Of a stretch of 64,000 nt of DNA, positions 48,966 through 60,359 are shown one piece after another. Origin of the DNA: an uncultured Woeseiaceae bacterium (GTDB lineage: Bacteria > Pseudomonadota > Gammaproteobacteria > Steroidobacterales > Woeseiaceae); NCBI GenBank assembly GCA_947259985.1, contig CAMYOJ010000012.1, positions 24,693 through 88,692 of the forward strand. The letters run 5' to 3'. The notes beneath the pieces are model-generated. The model was not told the origin of the DNA. It was given only the letters and a program-made list of their open reading frames with translations, and ran no database searches. Each line of letters starts with the position of its first letter. The stretch's first letter is position 1. Position numbers and translations under genes: made by a program.

Positions 48966-49865
48966 ATGAGTGCAGGAGCCCGATTCCGCGCCGCGCTGGC
49001 AGCGGAGACCCCGCTTCAGATCGTAGGCGCCATTAACGCATTCACGGCCATGCTCGCCGAGCGCGCGGGCCACAAGGCCATCTACCTGTCCGGAGCGGGA
49101 GTCGCGAACGCGTCGCACGGCCTGCCGGACCTTGCCATGACCACGCTCAACGACGTGTCCGAGGACGTTCGGCGCATCTGTTCGGCGACCGACCTGCCGT
49201 TGCTCGTCGATATCGACACGGGCTGGGGCAGTGCGTTCATGATCGGCCGAACAATCCGGGAGATGACGTGGTCGGGTGCTGCTGCCGTGCACATGGAAGA
49301 CCAGGTTGCCGTCAAGCGCTGCGGGCACAGGCCTGGCAAGGCGCTCGTGGACACGAGCGAGATGTGTGACCGCCTCAAGGCCGCCGTCGATGGCCGTATC
49401 GACGACGATTTCGTGATCATGGCGCGCACCGACGCGCACGCGGTCGAGGGTCAGCAGGCCACGATCGATCGCGCCGCGGCCTACGTCGAGGCCGGCGCGG
49501 ACATGATATTCGCCGAAGCGCTTACCACTTTAGAGGAATACCAACAATTCACGGACGCCGTTAAAGTGCCGGTACTCGCCAATCTGACCGAGTTTGGCAG
49601 GACGCCCTTGTTCACGACGAGCGAGCTCGCCGATGTGGGCGTCGCGATGGCCCTGTACCCGCTGAGCGCGTTCCGGGCAATGTCGGCCGCGGCGCTCAAT
49701 GTCTACGAGACGATCCGGCAAGACGGCACGCAAAAGGCCGTTGTCGACGACATGCAGACACGTATGCAGCTTTACGAAGTACTGGGCTACCAGGCGTACG
49801 AAGACAAGCTTGACGCCCTGTTCCAGGAACAGGGCCTGAAGACGGGAGAGAGAGATGGCAGCTAA
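48966..49865 (+). CDS. prpB: 2-methylisocitrate lyase
   Basis: 299 residues. The PEP mutase/isocitrate lyase fold starts with [21 protein letters not shown], has the metal-binding DIDTGWG, and the catalytic loop [11 protein letters not shown] with its cysteine. It splits 2-methylisocitrate into pyruvate and succinate. GAGAGGAAT precedes the start. Ends 11 bases inside prpC. Confidence 0.95.
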   Translation: MSAGARFRAALAAETPLQIVGAINAFTAMLAERAGHKAIYLSGAGVANASHGLPDLAMTTLNDVSEDVRRICSATDLPLLVDIDTGWGSAFMIGRTIREMTWSGAAAVHMEDQVAVKRCGHRPGKALVDTSEMCDRLKAAVDGRIDDDFVIMARTDAHAVEGQQATIDRAAAYVEAGADMIFAEALTTLEEYQQFTDAVKVPVLANLTEFGRTPLFTTSELADVGVAMALYPLSAFRAMSAAALNVYETIRQDGTQKAVVDDMQTRMQLYEVLGYQAYEDKLDALFQEQGLKTGERDGS

Positions 49866-50982
49866 AGACAAAACAGGCGGCCTTGCCGGCGTAACGGCGG
49901 GCGCAACGCACTTGTGCACGGTTGGCAAGGAAGGTGCCGGCCTGACGTATCGTGGCTACGATATCTATGACCTTGCCGACAACGCGAGCTTTGAGGAGGT
50001 GGCGTACCTGCTGCTGCACGGCAAGCTGCCGACGCAGTCCGAGCTCGACGCGTATATCAACAAGATCAAGGCCAATCGCGGCTTGCCCGGGTCACTCAGG
50101 ACCGTGCTCGAGATGATCCCCGCGGACGCGCACCCGATGGACGTGTTGCGCACGGGCGTCTCGTTCCTCGGCAACATCGAGCCCGAAGGCGACTTCTCCA
50201 ACCAGCTCGATACGGCGGATCGATTACTCGCCTGCCTGCCGTCGATGCTGTTGTACTGGCATCGTTTCCACGCGGACGGCGGAATTCGCATTGACACCGA
50301 AACAGACGACGACAGTGTTTCGGGCCATTTCCTGCACATGCTGCACGGCGAGCCGCCGAAAGAGCTGCACAGGAAGTGCCTCGACACGACGCTGATTCTC
50401 TACGCGGAACACGAGTTCAACGCCTCGACGTTTGCCGGGCGTGTCATCACGGGGACCCTTTCTGACATGCACTCGGCCGTTGCCGGGGCCATCGGCGCAT
50501 TGCGCGGTCCGCTGCACGGCGGTGCAAATGAAGCCGCGATGGAACTCATTTCGCTTTACGATACGCCCGGGGCGGCGGTTGAGGGCATCCATGAGAGGCT
50601 CACCAACAAAGACCTGATCATGGGTTTCGGGCATCGCGTCTACACGACGTCGGACCCGCGTAATGCCGTGAACAAGAAGATGTCGAAGGCGTTGGCCGAC
50701 GACGTTGGCAACACGACCTTGTACCCGGTATCGGAAGCCATCGAGAAAGTCATGTGGGACGAGAAGAAGCTGTTCGCTAACGCCGATTTCTTCGCGGCCA
50801 GCGTGTACCACTTCATGGGCATTCCGACGTACCTGTTCACGCCGATCTTCGTGTGCTCGCGGATCACGGGCTGGGCGGCGCACATCATGGAACAGCGTGC
50901 CGACAACAAGCTGATTCGCCCGGCCGCCGACTACATTGGTCCGGACCTGCAAGCCTGGGTCGCTATTGAAGATCGCAGCTGA
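49855..50982 (+). CDS. prpC: 2-methylcitrate synthase
   Basis: 375 residues, citrate synthase fold with the short N-terminus typical of PrpC ([20 protein letters not shown]). Catalytic residues lie in [12 protein letters not shown] (His), MGFGHRVY (His) and [10 protein letters not shown] (Asp). It joins propionyl-CoA and oxaloacetate. Its start and ribosome site (GGGAGAGAG) lie within the prpB end. Confidence 0.95.
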   Translation: MAAKDKTGGLAGVTAGATHLCTVGKEGAGLTYRGYDIYDLADNASFEEVAYLLLHGKLPTQSELDAYINKIKANRGLPGSLRTVLEMIPADAHPMDVLRTGVSFLGNIEPEGDFSNQLDTADRLLACLPSMLLYWHRFHADGGIRIDTETDDDSVSGHFLHMLHGEPPKELHRKCLDTTLILYAEHEFNASTFAGRVITGTLSDMHSAVAGAIGALRGPLHGGANEAAMELISLYDTPGAAVEGIHERLTNKDLIMGFGHRVYTTSDPRNAVNKKMSKALADDVGNTTLYPVSEAIEKVMWDEKKLFANADFFAASVYHFMGIPTYLFTPIFVCSRITGWAAHIMEQRADNKLIRPAADYIGPDLQAWVAIEDRS

Positions 50983-51010
50983 AACTAAAACCTGAATACG
51001 GAGACACCTG

Positions 51011-52459
51011 ATGTCCGGAGTTATTGTCCGCTCGGCCGAACGCGCCGACTGGGACCAGGCGCTTGTCGATATCGCCGACTACGTCTGCAACTACGAGGTT
51101 GAATCGGACCTCGCCCTCGAAACCGCGCATTACTGCCTCATGGATACGCTGGCCTGTGGCTTCCAGGCGCTGGACTACCCGGCGTGCACCAAGCTCATGG
51201 GCCCCGTCGTGCCAGGCGCCACGCTCGCCGGCGGCGCTCGTGTGCCGGGCACTTCGTACGAGCTCGACCCGGTTATGGCTGCATTCAATATCGGTGCGAT
51301 GAATCGCTGGCTCGACTTCAACGACACCTGGCTGGCGGCCGAGTGGGGGCACCCGTCCGACAATCTCGGCGGCATCCTGGCCGTCGCCGACTACCTGAGC
51401 CGCCAGGCGCGCGCCAAGGGTGAGGAACCGCTCAAGATCCTCGACGTGCTCAAGGCCGCCGTCATGGCGCACGAGATTCAGGGTTGTCTCGCGCTCGAGA
51501 ACAGCTACAACCGGGTCGGCCTCGATCATGTGCTGTTGGTGCGCATTGCAACGACGGCCGTGGTAACTCGCATGCTCGGAGGAGACCACGAAACCGTACT
51601 CAATGCCGTTTCCAACGCCTGGGTCGACGGCTGTTCGCTCAGGACCTACCGCCATGCGCCGAACACGGGCTCCCGCAAGAGCTGGGCGGCCGGTGATGCG
51701 ACGAGTCGCGCCGTACGCCTCGCGTTGATCGCCATGACGGGCGAGATGGGCTACCCGTCGGCGCTCAGCGCGCCGACCTGGGGTTACTACGACGTACTGT
51801 TCAAGGGCAACGAGTTCAGGTTCCAGCGACCCTATGGTTCCTACGTCATGGAAAATGTGCTGTTCAAGATCTCTTACCCGGCAGAATTCCATTCGCAAAC
51901 GGCTGTCGAAGCCGCCATGACGCTGCACCCGGAAGTCGGAGACCGCATCGCCGACGTCGAGAGAGTCGTCATCGAAACGCAGGAAGCGGGCGTGCGAATC
52001 ATAGACAAGACGGGTCCGCTCGATAATCCGGCGGATCGCGATCATTGCATCCAGTACATGGTGGCCGTGCCGCTCATTTTCGGTCGCCTGACTGCCGCCG
52101 ATTACGAGGATGACGTGGCCGGCGACCCGCGTATCGATGAACTGCGCGACAAGATGGAAGTCAAAGAAAACGAGCGGTACACCAAGGACTATTTTGATCC
52201 CGAGCTTCGCTACATTGGCAACTCGGTACAGGTCTTCTTCAAAGACGGTACAAGCACGGAGAAGGTCGCCGTTGATTTTCCGATTGGCCATCGTGAGCGC
52301 CGCGCCGAAGGCATCCCGGTGCTCAAGAAGAAATTCGTCGACAGCGTGTCGCCCAGGCTCAGCCAGGGGCAATGGGCCGAGCTCGACGCGCTGTGCCAGG
52401 ATCGCGACAAACTCGCGGCGACTCCCGTTGACGACTTCATGGCATTACTCGTTGCGTAG
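51011..52459 (+). CDS. prpD: 2-methylcitrate dehydratase
   Basis: 482 residues, MmgE/PrpD family. Signatures: [46 protein letters not shown] and [15 protein letters not shown]. It dehydrates 2-methylcitrate to 2-methyl-cis-aconitate. No acnD/prpF is present, so the PrpD-dependent form of the cycle applies and an aconitase from elsewhere must hydrate the product. Confidence 0.95.
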   Translation: MSGVIVRSAERADWDQALVDIADYVCNYEVESDLALETAHYCLMDTLACGFQALDYPACTKLMGPVVPGATLAGGARVPGTSYELDPVMAAFNIGAMNRWLDFNDTWLAAEWGHPSDNLGGILAVADYLSRQARAKGEEPLKILDVLKAAVMAHEIQGCLALENSYNRVGLDHVLLVRIATTAVVTRMLGGDHETVLNAVSNAWVDGCSLRTYRHAPNTGSRKSWAAGDATSRAVRLALIAMTGEMGYPSALSAPTWGYYDVLFKGNEFRFQRPYGSYVMENVLFKISYPAEFHSQTAVEAAMTLHPEVGDRIADVERVVIETQEAGVRIIDKTGPLDNPADRDHCIQYMVAVPLIFGRLTAADYEDDVAGDPRIDELRDKMEVKENERYTKDYFDPELRYIGNSVQVFFKDGTSTEKVAVDFPIGHRERRAEGIPVLKKKFVDSVSPRLSQGQWAELDALCQDRDKLAATPVDDFMALLVA

Positions 52460-54428
52460 ATTCGCGCTTGCGGGCGCGTTACTACTGTTGGCGCTGCCAC
52501 CAGTCTCGATAGCGGATGTCCAGGTTCGGACCAAGTTCGACGGCAAACTCGTCATGGAAGGCGTGCCCGAGATACCGCGTGAGTTGCTGGTCAGCCTGAT
52601 GCGCTACCAGAATATTCGCGCCGCGGTTTTTCGTGCGTGGACGCCGGACAGCAACGGTATTTACGTGTCGACGGGATTCGGTAACGTGGATTCGATCCAC
52701 CGCGTCGATCAGCCCGGCGGTGCGCGGCAACAACTGACCTTTTACAATGAACGCGTCGCGGGGATCCTCGGCCGCCCCGGCGGCCGCGAGCTGTTGTTCA
52801 CCCGGGACACGGGCGGCAGCGAGTTTGCGCAGATATTCGAATTCGACCCCGTAAGCGGCGAAGCGGTCATGCTCACGGACGGAAAATCGCGAAACACGGC
52901 CGCGGTCTGGGACCGAAGCGGTAGCCGCATTGCGTACCGGAGCACACGCCGCGACGGCGTGTTCAACGACATCTGGATCATGGACCCGTCGGACCCGGAC
53001 AGTGCCTCGATCGCCCTCGAGTCCGTCGACGGCAGCCGCTGGTCGCCGATCGAATTCTCGGCGAGTGGCAGCAAGTTATTGCTGCACAAGTACACCAGCA
53101 TTACAGATTCGCGCGCCTATTTGCTCGACCTGGACAGCGGCGCTGCAATGCTGCTGGCAGGACGCGAGAACGACGCGAGCACCAATCTGCCTGTTGCGAT
53201 CGACGACGAAAACGAAGGCTTCTGGTTCATCACGGACCAGGGCAGTGAATTCAACCGACTTGCCTGGCAGGCGATGACGCCGAACGCCGAGCCCGAGTTC
53301 GTTACCGCGGGCATACCGTGGAACGTGTCGTCGGCAGTATTCAGCCATGACCGCAGGCGCGCGGCGTTTGTCACCAATGAAGATGGCATGTCGCGCGTCT
53401 ACGTGATGAACCCCGCGACGCGGCAATACCGGCCCGTGGAGAACATACCGACGGGTGTCGCGTTCGGGCTAAGATTCAGCCCCGACGGCCGACGTCTCGG
53501 CATGACGCTGAACACGCCGCAGTCTCCCAGCGACGCCTTCGCGCTCGACCTCGGTGAGGGCCCCCTGGACTATGGGACTCTGACGCGCTGGACACGGAGC
53601 GAGATGGGCGGCCTCGACAGTTCGGTAATGAGCGCTCCGGAGCTGGTCCACTATCCGACATTCGACGAGGTCGACGGCGCGTCCCGGCAAATACCGGCCT
53701 GGGTATACAAGCCGGTCGGCCAGGGCCCGTTCCCGGTCATCATCGCCATCCATGGCGGTCCCGAAGGGCAGGCCAGGCCGTCGTTCAACAACACCTACCA
53801 GATGTGGGTAAACAAGCTGGGCGTCGCCGTGATTCGACCGAACGTGCGCGGATCGGCCGGTTATGGCAAAACCTATGTGGGCCTCGACAACGCTTGCAAA
53901 CGCGAGGACTCGGTGCGCGACATTGGCGCGCTGCTCGACTGGATCGAAACGCAGGCAGATCTCGATGCCGGCCGTGTCGGCGTGTACGGTGCCAGCTACG
54001 GCGGCTACATGGTGCTGGCCAGCGCCGCGCATTTCAGCGACAGGCTCAGAGCGGCCGTAGACAGCGTGGGCATCAGCAACTTCGTCACCTTTCTCGAAAC
54101 CACGCAGGATTATCGCCGCGACCTCCGGCGCGCCGAGTATGGCGACGAGCGCGATCCTGAAATGCGCGCCCACCTCGAGAAAATCAGCCCGCTCAACAAC
54201 GTCGACCGGATCAACGTTCCCATCTTCGTGGTGCAGGGTCAGAACGATCCGCGTGTGCCCGTGACCGAGTCCGAGCAGATGGTCGCGGCGTTGCGCGAGG
54301 CGGGCAACACGGTGTGGTACATGAACGCACTCAATGAAGGCCACGGCTACAAGCGACGTGAAAACCGCGATGTCTTCCAACAAGCTATGATGTTGTTCTT
54401 CAGGGAACACCTGATTAACGGCGAGTAA
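52452..54428 (+). CDS. Secreted S9 prolyl-oligopeptidase-family peptidase
   Basis: 658 residues from TTG 52452, which starts a signal peptide ([20 protein letters not shown]). The track ORF from 52110 reads through prpD in another frame and is not real upstream. An N-terminal beta-propeller (about 40-390) with WD40/TolB-like repeats precedes the hydrolase domain: nucleophile [13 protein letters not shown], Asp in [10 protein letters not shown] and His in [11 protein letters not shown]. Likely a periplasmic dipeptidyl/acyl-aminoacyl peptidase. The start overlaps prpD by 8 bases; rsmG follows after 4 bases. Confidence 0.9.
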   Translation: MRRFALAGALLLLALPPVSIADVQVRTKFDGKLVMEGVPEIPRELLVSLMRYQNIRAAVFRAWTPDSNGIYVSTGFGNVDSIHRVDQPGGARQQLTFYNERVAGILGRPGGRELLFTRDTGGSEFAQIFEFDPVSGEAVMLTDGKSRNTAAVWDRSGSRIAYRSTRRDGVFNDIWIMDPSDPDSASIALESVDGSRWSPIEFSASGSKLLLHKYTSITDSRAYLLDLDSGAAMLLAGRENDASTNLPVAIDDENEGFWFITDQGSEFNRLAWQAMTPNAEPEFVTAGIPWNVSSAVFSHDRRRAAFVTNEDGMSRVYVMNPATRQYRPVENIPTGVAFGLRFSPDGRRLGMTLNTPQSPSDAFALDLGEGPLDYGTLTRWTRSEMGGLDSSVMSAPELVHYPTFDEVDGASRQIPAWVYKPVGQGPFPVIIAIHGGPEGQARPSFNNTYQMWVNKLGVAVIRPNVRGSAGYGKTYVGLDNACKREDSVRDIGALLDWIETQADLDAGRVGVYGASYGGYMVLASAAHFSDRLRAAVDSVGISNFVTFLETTQDYRRDLRRAEYGDERDPEMRAHLEKISPLNNVDRINVPIFVVQGQNDPRVPVTESEQMVAALREAGNTVWYMNALNEGHGYKRRENRDVFQQAMMLFFREHLINGE

Positions 54429-54432
54429 GGCG

Positions 54433-55053
54433 GTGCGGGCAGCGGACATCGAAGTGGCAATCGGCCGATTGCCCCAGGTTTTTCCCGGTGATGCGGCCGG
54501 AAAAATGGCGGCGCTCCTGAACGAGCTCGAGAAATGGAACCGGCGCGTCAACCTGACCGCCGTTCGCGACCCGCAAGAGATGGTGACGGCTCATATTCTC
54601 GACAGCCTGGTCGCCCGGCCGTTTCTAGAGGGCGAAAGCATCCTGGACGTTGGCACGGGCCCCGGTTTCCCCGGGCTGCCACTCGCGATCGCCGAGCCGG
54701 AGCGACGGTTCACCTTGCTCGACAGCAACAACAAGAAGATTATGTTCGTCCAGCATGCGGCGGGTTTGCTGGGCCTCGATAACGTCGAGGCGGTCAAAGG
54801 ACGAGGCGAGGACTATGCACCCGGCCAGCGCTTTGATACCGTGATTGCACGAGCGCTGGCCGCACTGCGGCGACTCGTGGAAATCGCCGGGCACCACGTG
54901 GGAGAGGACGGAGTGTTCGTAGCGCTGAAAGGGCGCTATCCGGCTGAAGAACTAGAAGAACTAACGGCTCCATGGAGCCATGAAGTTGTGCAACTGGTGG
55001 TGCCGGGGCTCGATGCGGGTTCGCGGCATGCAGTGCTGTTGCGAAGAGTCTGA
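54433..55053 (+). CDS. rsmG: 16S rRNA (guanine(527)-N7)-methyltransferase RsmG
   Basis: 206 residues, GTG start. LEKWNRRVNLTAVRDPQEMV, HILDSLVARPFL and the SAM site ILDVGTGPGFPGLPLAI, with VIARALAALRRLVE later. It methylates G527 of 16S rRNA. It is followed at once by parA (TGAATGATG), its usual place; MnmG, usually adjacent, is 14.8 kb upstream. Confidence 0.96.
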   Translation: MRAADIEVAIGRLPQVFPGDAAGKMAALLNELEKWNRRVNLTAVRDPQEMVTAHILDSLVARPFLEGESILDVGTGPGFPGLPLAIAEPERRFTLLDSNNKKIMFVQHAAGLLGLDNVEAVKGRGEDYAPGQRFDTVIARALAALRRLVEIAGHHVGEDGVFVALKGRYPAEELEELTAPWSHEVVQLVVPGLDAGSRHAVLLRRV

Positions 55054-55842
55054 ATGATGACACGAATACTTGCAGTAGCGAACCAGAAAGGCGGGGTGGG
55101 CAAGACGACCACCTGCGTCAACCTGGCCGCGTCGCTCGCCGCTACGCAGCGGCGCGTGCTGCTTGTGGACATGGATCCCCAGGGCAACGCGACCATGGGC
55201 TGTGGCATTAACAAGATGGAGCTCGAAAATTCCACCTGCGATGTGTTGCTGGGTGATGCCACGGCGGCTGACACCATCGTGTCGCCACCCGAGGGCGGGT
55301 TCGCAGTCTTGCCCGGCAACGCGGACCTGACGCTGGCCGAGGTCAACCTGCTGCAGGAAATCGGGCGCGAGATGAAACTCAAGAAAGCGCTGGCGCCGGT
55401 CACGGGGCTGTACGATTTCATCCTGATCGACTGTCCGCCGTCGATAAACATGCTGACCGTCAATGCCCTGACGGCAGCCGATGGCGTACTCATACCCATG
55501 CAGTGCGAGTATTACGCACTCGAAGGGCTGAGCGCTCTTCTGAACACCATCGAGCAGGTGCGCGACTCGGTGAACCCGGAGCTCAATGTGTACGGCATCC
55601 TGCGTACGATGTTCGACCCGCGCGTGAACCTGTCGAACGAGGTATCCATGCAGCTCATCGAGCATTTCGATCGCAAGGTGTTTCGCACGGTCGTACCGCG
55701 AAACATCCGCCTGGCCGAGGCGCCGAGTTTCGGCCGTCCGGTGCTGTTGCATGATCGCTCGTCCCGTGGCGCAATTGCGTACCTTGCGCTGGCTGGTGAA
55801 GTGCTCAGGCGTGAAGATGCGCGCGTCGCACAGGCTGTTTAG
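55054..55842 (+). CDS. parA: Chromosome partitioning ATPase ParA
   Basis: 262 residues (two adjacent ATGs, either possible). Deviant Walker A VANQKGGVGKTTTCVNLA, VDMDPQGNATMGCG, and IDCPPSINMLTVNAL. It moves ParB-parS complexes after replication. Ten bases before parB. Confidence 0.97.
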   Translation: MMTRILAVANQKGGVGKTTTCVNLAASLAATQRRVLLVDMDPQGNATMGCGINKMELENSTCDVLLGDATAADTIVSPPEGGFAVLPGNADLTLAEVNLLQEIGREMKLKKALAPVTGLYDFILIDCPPSINMLTVNALTAADGVLIPMQCEYYALEGLSALLNTIEQVRDSVNPELNVYGILRTMFDPRVNLSNEVSMQLIEHFDRKVFRTVVPRNIRLAEAPSFGRPVLLHDRSSRGAIAYLALAGEVLRREDARVAQAV

Positions 55843-55851
55843 GAAAATCTG

Positions 55852-56745
55852 ATGACACCCAAGAAAAGGCTCGGCCGCGGGCTTGATGCATTACTGAGCA
55901 AGCCTGCATCCAGACCACAATCGGTAAGCGATGATGTCATCGCCGGCGGCGATACGCTCAAAAACATACCGGTCGAATTGCTGCAGCGTGGGCAGTACCA
56001 GCCGCGCGTCGACATGCGCCAGGATTCGCTCGAGGACCTCGCGAACTCGATCAAGGTCCAGGGCGTCGTGCAGCCTATTGTTGCGCGGCCCATTGGCAAC
56101 AAGGACGGCACGCAGCGCTATGAGATTGTCGCGGGCGAAAGGCGCTGGCGCGCCGCGCAGCTGGCCGGACTCGCCGAGATTCCGGCGGTGGTGCGCGACG
56201 TCCCCGATGAGGGCGCGATCGCAATGGCTCTTATCGAGAATATCCAGCGCGAGGACCTCAACCCGCTCGAAGAGGCGCGCGCCCTCGATCGGCTGATCCG
56301 CGAATTCGAGCTGACACACGCCGAGGCCGCAAAGGCGGTCGGTCGCTCCAGGGCTGCGGTCAGCAACCTGCTACGCCTGCAGGAATTGTCCGACAAGGTG
56401 AAGCCGTTACTCGAAGATCGCCAGCTGGAAATGGGACACGCACGTGCGCTGCTCGCGATCACTAACGCGACGCAACAGTTCGATGCAGCGCGCCAGGTGG
56501 TCCGCAAGGGCATGTCAGTGCGCGAAACGGAGAAACTCGTGCGCCGTATGCTGGACAGCGGCGGCAGCAAGCCGGTGAAGAAACCGGCCGTTGTCGATGC
56601 CGATATCCGGCGCCTGGAAATCGAGGTCTCGGAAAAGCTGGGCGCCAAAGTGCACGTCGATCACACGAAGAAGGGCGCCGGCAAGCTCGTGATCAGCTAC
56701 AACAACCTCGACGAGCTCGACGGCATCCTCAAGCACATCAATTAA
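55852..56745 (+). CDS. parB: Chromosome partitioning protein ParB
   Basis: 297 residues. N-terminal KKRLGRGLDALLSK (ParA-stimulating), the CTPase/ParB box GQYQPRVDMRQDSLEDLANSI and VAGERRWRAAQLAGL, helix-turn-helix TGxS-like SRAAVSNLLRLQEL, and a dimerisation end (LGAKVHVDHTKKGAGKLVISY). It should bind the two parS-like sites in recF. The last codon stands against repeat copy 3. Confidence 0.97.
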   Translation: MTPKKRLGRGLDALLSKPASRPQSVSDDVIAGGDTLKNIPVELLQRGQYQPRVDMRQDSLEDLANSIKVQGVVQPIVARPIGNKDGTQRYEIVAGERRWRAAQLAGLAEIPAVVRDVPDEGAIAMALIENIQREDLNPLEEARALDRLIREFELTHAEAAKAVGRSRAAVSNLLRLQELSDKVKPLLEDRQLEMGHARALLAITNATQQFDAARQVVRKGMSVRETEKLVRRMLDSGGSKPVKKPAVVDADIRRLEIEVSEKLGAKVHVDHTKKGAGKLVISYNNLDELDGILKHIN

Positions 56746-56761
56746 AGGGGACACTTGAATT

Positions 56762-56811
56762 AAAGGGACAGTTTACTTAATTGCTTGGAGAATTAAGTAA
56801 ACTGTCCCTTT
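56762..56811. repeat. Palindromic repeat, copy 3, between convergent parB and EAL gene
   Basis: 21-bp arms (56762-56782 and 56791-56811), reading AAAGGGACAGTTTACTTAA plus TT, with an 8-base loop. The sequence before it, GGGGACACTTGAATTAA, resembles the lead-in of copy 2. As in copy 2 it lies between tail-to-tail genes. Confidence 0.92.
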
Positions 56812-56812
56812 C

Positions 56813-57976
56813 TCAGGCGACCTCTTCGGGCGCGCCTTCAGACGCTGAGTAGACGCGCCGGAGGATGTTCGGCAGCACGGCCTCCGAGATCAGGAAGCCC
56901 TGCATCTTGTCGCACTCGATCTGCGTCAGGAACCGGTAGGTTTCCTCGGTCTCAACCCCCTCCGCGCAAACCGACATGCCCAGATTGTGGGCGAGCCCCG
57001 TCACAGCTGCGAGCACCGTGCCGGCCACCTTGTCTCGCTGAGCGCGCTTCAGCGCCGAGGCATGAATCTTGATTTCATCGAGTGGCAGCTGCTCGAGGGT
57101 GCTGAGCGATGAGGCGGCGACGCGAAAATCGTCGAGGCAAATACGGAAACCTCGCGCGCGCAGCTCGTGGAGCGTCGCGAGATGCGGAGCGTCCGGGTCG
57201 CTGAGGTCCTGCTCGATGACCTCGAATGTGAAGCGCGAACACTCCAGTCCGGCGTCGTCGACAATGGAGGCGTAGTTAAAGGCCAGGTCTGGCTCGGTAA
57301 GCTGGCTCGAGGCAAGGTTGATGCAGGAGTTAAGCTCAATGCCCTTGTTTTGCCAGCTGACCAGCTGCCTGGCGGCCTCATCGAGAACGAAGCCGCTGAG
57401 CTTGCCCATCAGGCCGAATGCCTCGATTTCTGGCAGAAACTCGAGAGGACCGATGAGCCCGTGCTCGGGACTGTGCCAGCGAACCAGTGCTTCAGCCTCG
57501 CGGGTGACCCACTCCTGGCCCGAGGAGCGCTCCACTTTCGGCTGGTAACGCAACACGAACTCACCGTTGTCGAACGCTTTTTCGAGGTCTTCGCGGGAGA
57601 TCTTGAGCAGGCGTCGCCGGCAGCGCCGCGCGGAGGCGCCCAGGCGCTCGAAGTCGAAATTGGCGCCAACCCACTCTACATTGTCGAAATCGGCCAGCTC
57701 GTCGACCAATTCCGCCTGACGACTGTCGCGCAGGCTGGCGCGATCGGCGGCCACGATGACGCCGAAAGGCATCCGCTCGGCCGCCGCAGACAGGGATCTC
57801 AGGTTCTCGCTGACAAAGTCAGATTCTGTGAGCATGACGATTCGCCGGGACTCGCCCTGCAGAAGCTCTTTGAATTTCGCCGGACTGGCGAAGAAGCTGA
57901 GCGTCAAGCTCATCTCCCGGGCAACGTCGATGAGCGCACGATTGGCGCGAATGGTTTCATTTGTAATTAATAACAT
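56813..57976 (-). CDS. EAL-domain protein with divergent N-terminus
   Basis: 387 residues. Residues 1-115 look like a receiver-like fold without a clear phosphoacceptor. The EAL domain (about 130-380) starts LEKAFDNGEFVLRYQPKV and has EALVRW (162-164), NLASSQL, FEVIEQD, CLDDFRVAASS, the Lys of EIKIHAS, CAEGVETEE and KMQGFLIS. The catalytic metal and base residues are recognisable, but loop 6 (normally DDFGTGYSS) reads DDFRVAASS. It may have low or no c-di-GMP phosphodiesterase activity and act as a sensor. It opposes parB and is divergent from the atp operon. Confidence 0.82.
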   Translation of the reverse strand: MLLITNETIRANRALIDVAREMSLTLSFFASPAKFKELLQGESRRIVMLTESDFVSENLRSLSAAAERMPFGVIVAADRASLRDSRQAELVDELADFDNVEWVGANFDFERLGASARRCRRRLLKISREDLEKAFDNGEFVLRYQPKVERSSGQEWVTREAEALVRWHSPEHGLIGPLEFLPEIEAFGLMGKLSGFVLDEAARQLVSWQNKGIELNSCINLASSQLTEPDLAFNYASIVDDAGLECSRFTFEVIEQDLSDPDAPHLATLHELRARGFRICLDDFRVAASSLSTLEQLPLDEIKIHASALKRAQRDKVAGTVLAAVTGLAHNLGMSVCAEGVETEETYRFLTQIECDKMQGFLISEAVLPNILRRVYSASEGAPEEVA

Positions 57977-58118
57977 GGCCAGCCTGGATTAATGAAAATG
58001 CGGTCCCATTTATACCCGGACCGAACGGGCCCGGATGTGCGGTATGTCGCAATGCCAAAAACGCCGCAAATACCGCAAAAAACCGATGGAAATGACTGTT
58101 TTCATGCGTGCTTTCGTA

Positions 58119-58147
58119 TTGCCATGTCAGGGGCCTGCCACTATAAT
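58119..58147 (+). promoter_or_regulatory. Promoter of the ATP synthase operon
   Basis: TTGCCA (58119-58124), exactly 17 bases, then TATAAT (58142-58147). It lies 107 bases before atpI, in the 277-bp gap after the EAL gene. I see nothing else certain in that gap. Confidence 0.8.
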
Positions 58148-58253
58148 GCGCTCGCGATTTATCAGGCCCGCCTGGAAAAAACCAATCCAAAGCGCCACAC
58201 CCCGCCGGGACGCCCGATGGACGTGGCGTTTTTAGTGCCGGAGGCATAATAAA

Positions 58254-59481
<1,228 letters not shown>

Positions 59482-59500
59482 TTTAAATGAACCTCCTTAG

Positions 59501-59779
<279 letters not shown>

Positions 59780-59794
59780 TAAAGCACGCGATCT

Positions 59795-59844
59795 GTAGGA
59801 GGCCGCTGCGGCGGCCGACATCGTGCGCCGAGGCGCGCGCCTAC
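59795..59844. repeat. REP-like double-hairpin element between atpE and atpF
   Basis: Outer arms GTAGG (59795-59799) and CCTAC (59840-59844) enclose two hairpins: GGCCGC-TGCG-GCGGCC (59801-59816) and GCGCC-GA-GGCGC (59825-59836). This is the general form of proteobacterial REP sequences starting GTAGGAG. It fills most of the unusually long 97-bp gap. Confidence 0.7.
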
Positions 59845-59876
59845 GCTGATTCTACAAATGGTGTAAGGAGCATTAC

Positions 59877-60347
59877 GTGGACATCAACTGGACTCTCTTC
59901 GGCCAGACGCTCGCCATGATCGTGTTCGTCTGGTTCTGCATGAAGTTTATCTGGCCGCCTATTCTCAATGCGATCGAGGAACGCCAGAAGCAGATCGAAG
60001 AAGGCCTCGCCGCCGCCGATCTGAGCCAGGAGAAGCTGGCCGAAGCTGCAACCGAGGCCGAGGGCATCGTCGCCGAGGCGCGTCAGCAGGCAACCGGCAT
60101 TCTCGACCAGGCGCATGCGCGCGCGAACGAAATCGTCGCGGATGGCAAAGACGCCGGCGTCAAGGAGCGTGAGCGTCAGCTGGCCGCCGCCAAGGCCGAG
60201 ATCGAGCAGGAAGCCAACAAGGCACGTGAAGAGCTGCGCGGCCAGGTTTCGGCTATTGCCATAGCGAGCGCCGAGAAGATCCTGAATCGCGAGATCGACA
60301 GCAAGTCGCACCAAGACATCCTGGGCAAGCTCGCTCAGGAGCTGTAA
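59877..60347 (+). CDS. atpF: F0F1 ATP synthase subunit b
   Basis: 156 residues, GTG start after TAAGGAG. One membrane helix (about 5-27, LFGQTLAMIVFVWFCMKFIW) and a long alanine- and glutamate-rich coiled coil forming the peripheral stalk. Confidence 0.97.
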   Translation: MDINWTLFGQTLAMIVFVWFCMKFIWPPILNAIEERQKQIEEGLAAADLSQEKLAEAATEAEGIVAEARQQATGILDQAHARANEIVADGKDAGVKERERQLAAAKAEIEQEANKAREELRGQVSAIAIASAEKILNREIDSKSHQDILGKLAQEL

Positions 60348-60359
60348 GCGGAGACCGCC

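Noticed and set aside
50963-52372. Minus-strand ORF of 469 residues
   Set aside because: Antisense shadow of prpD with no recognisable motif.
53469-54551. Minus-strand ORF of 360 residues
   Set aside because: Antisense shadow of the S9 peptidase catalytic domain and the rsmG start.
54890-54905. CCACGTGG core in rsmG (and TGTTCCACGTG in atpB near 59394) as further parS sites
   Set aside because: Only 10 of 14 core bases match in rsmG and only the left half matches in atpB, unlike the two perfect cores in recF.
57992-58249. ORF of 85 residues before atpI
   Set aside because: It runs across the TTGCCA-17-TATAAT promoter, has no ribosome site or family resemblance, and an unbiased composition.
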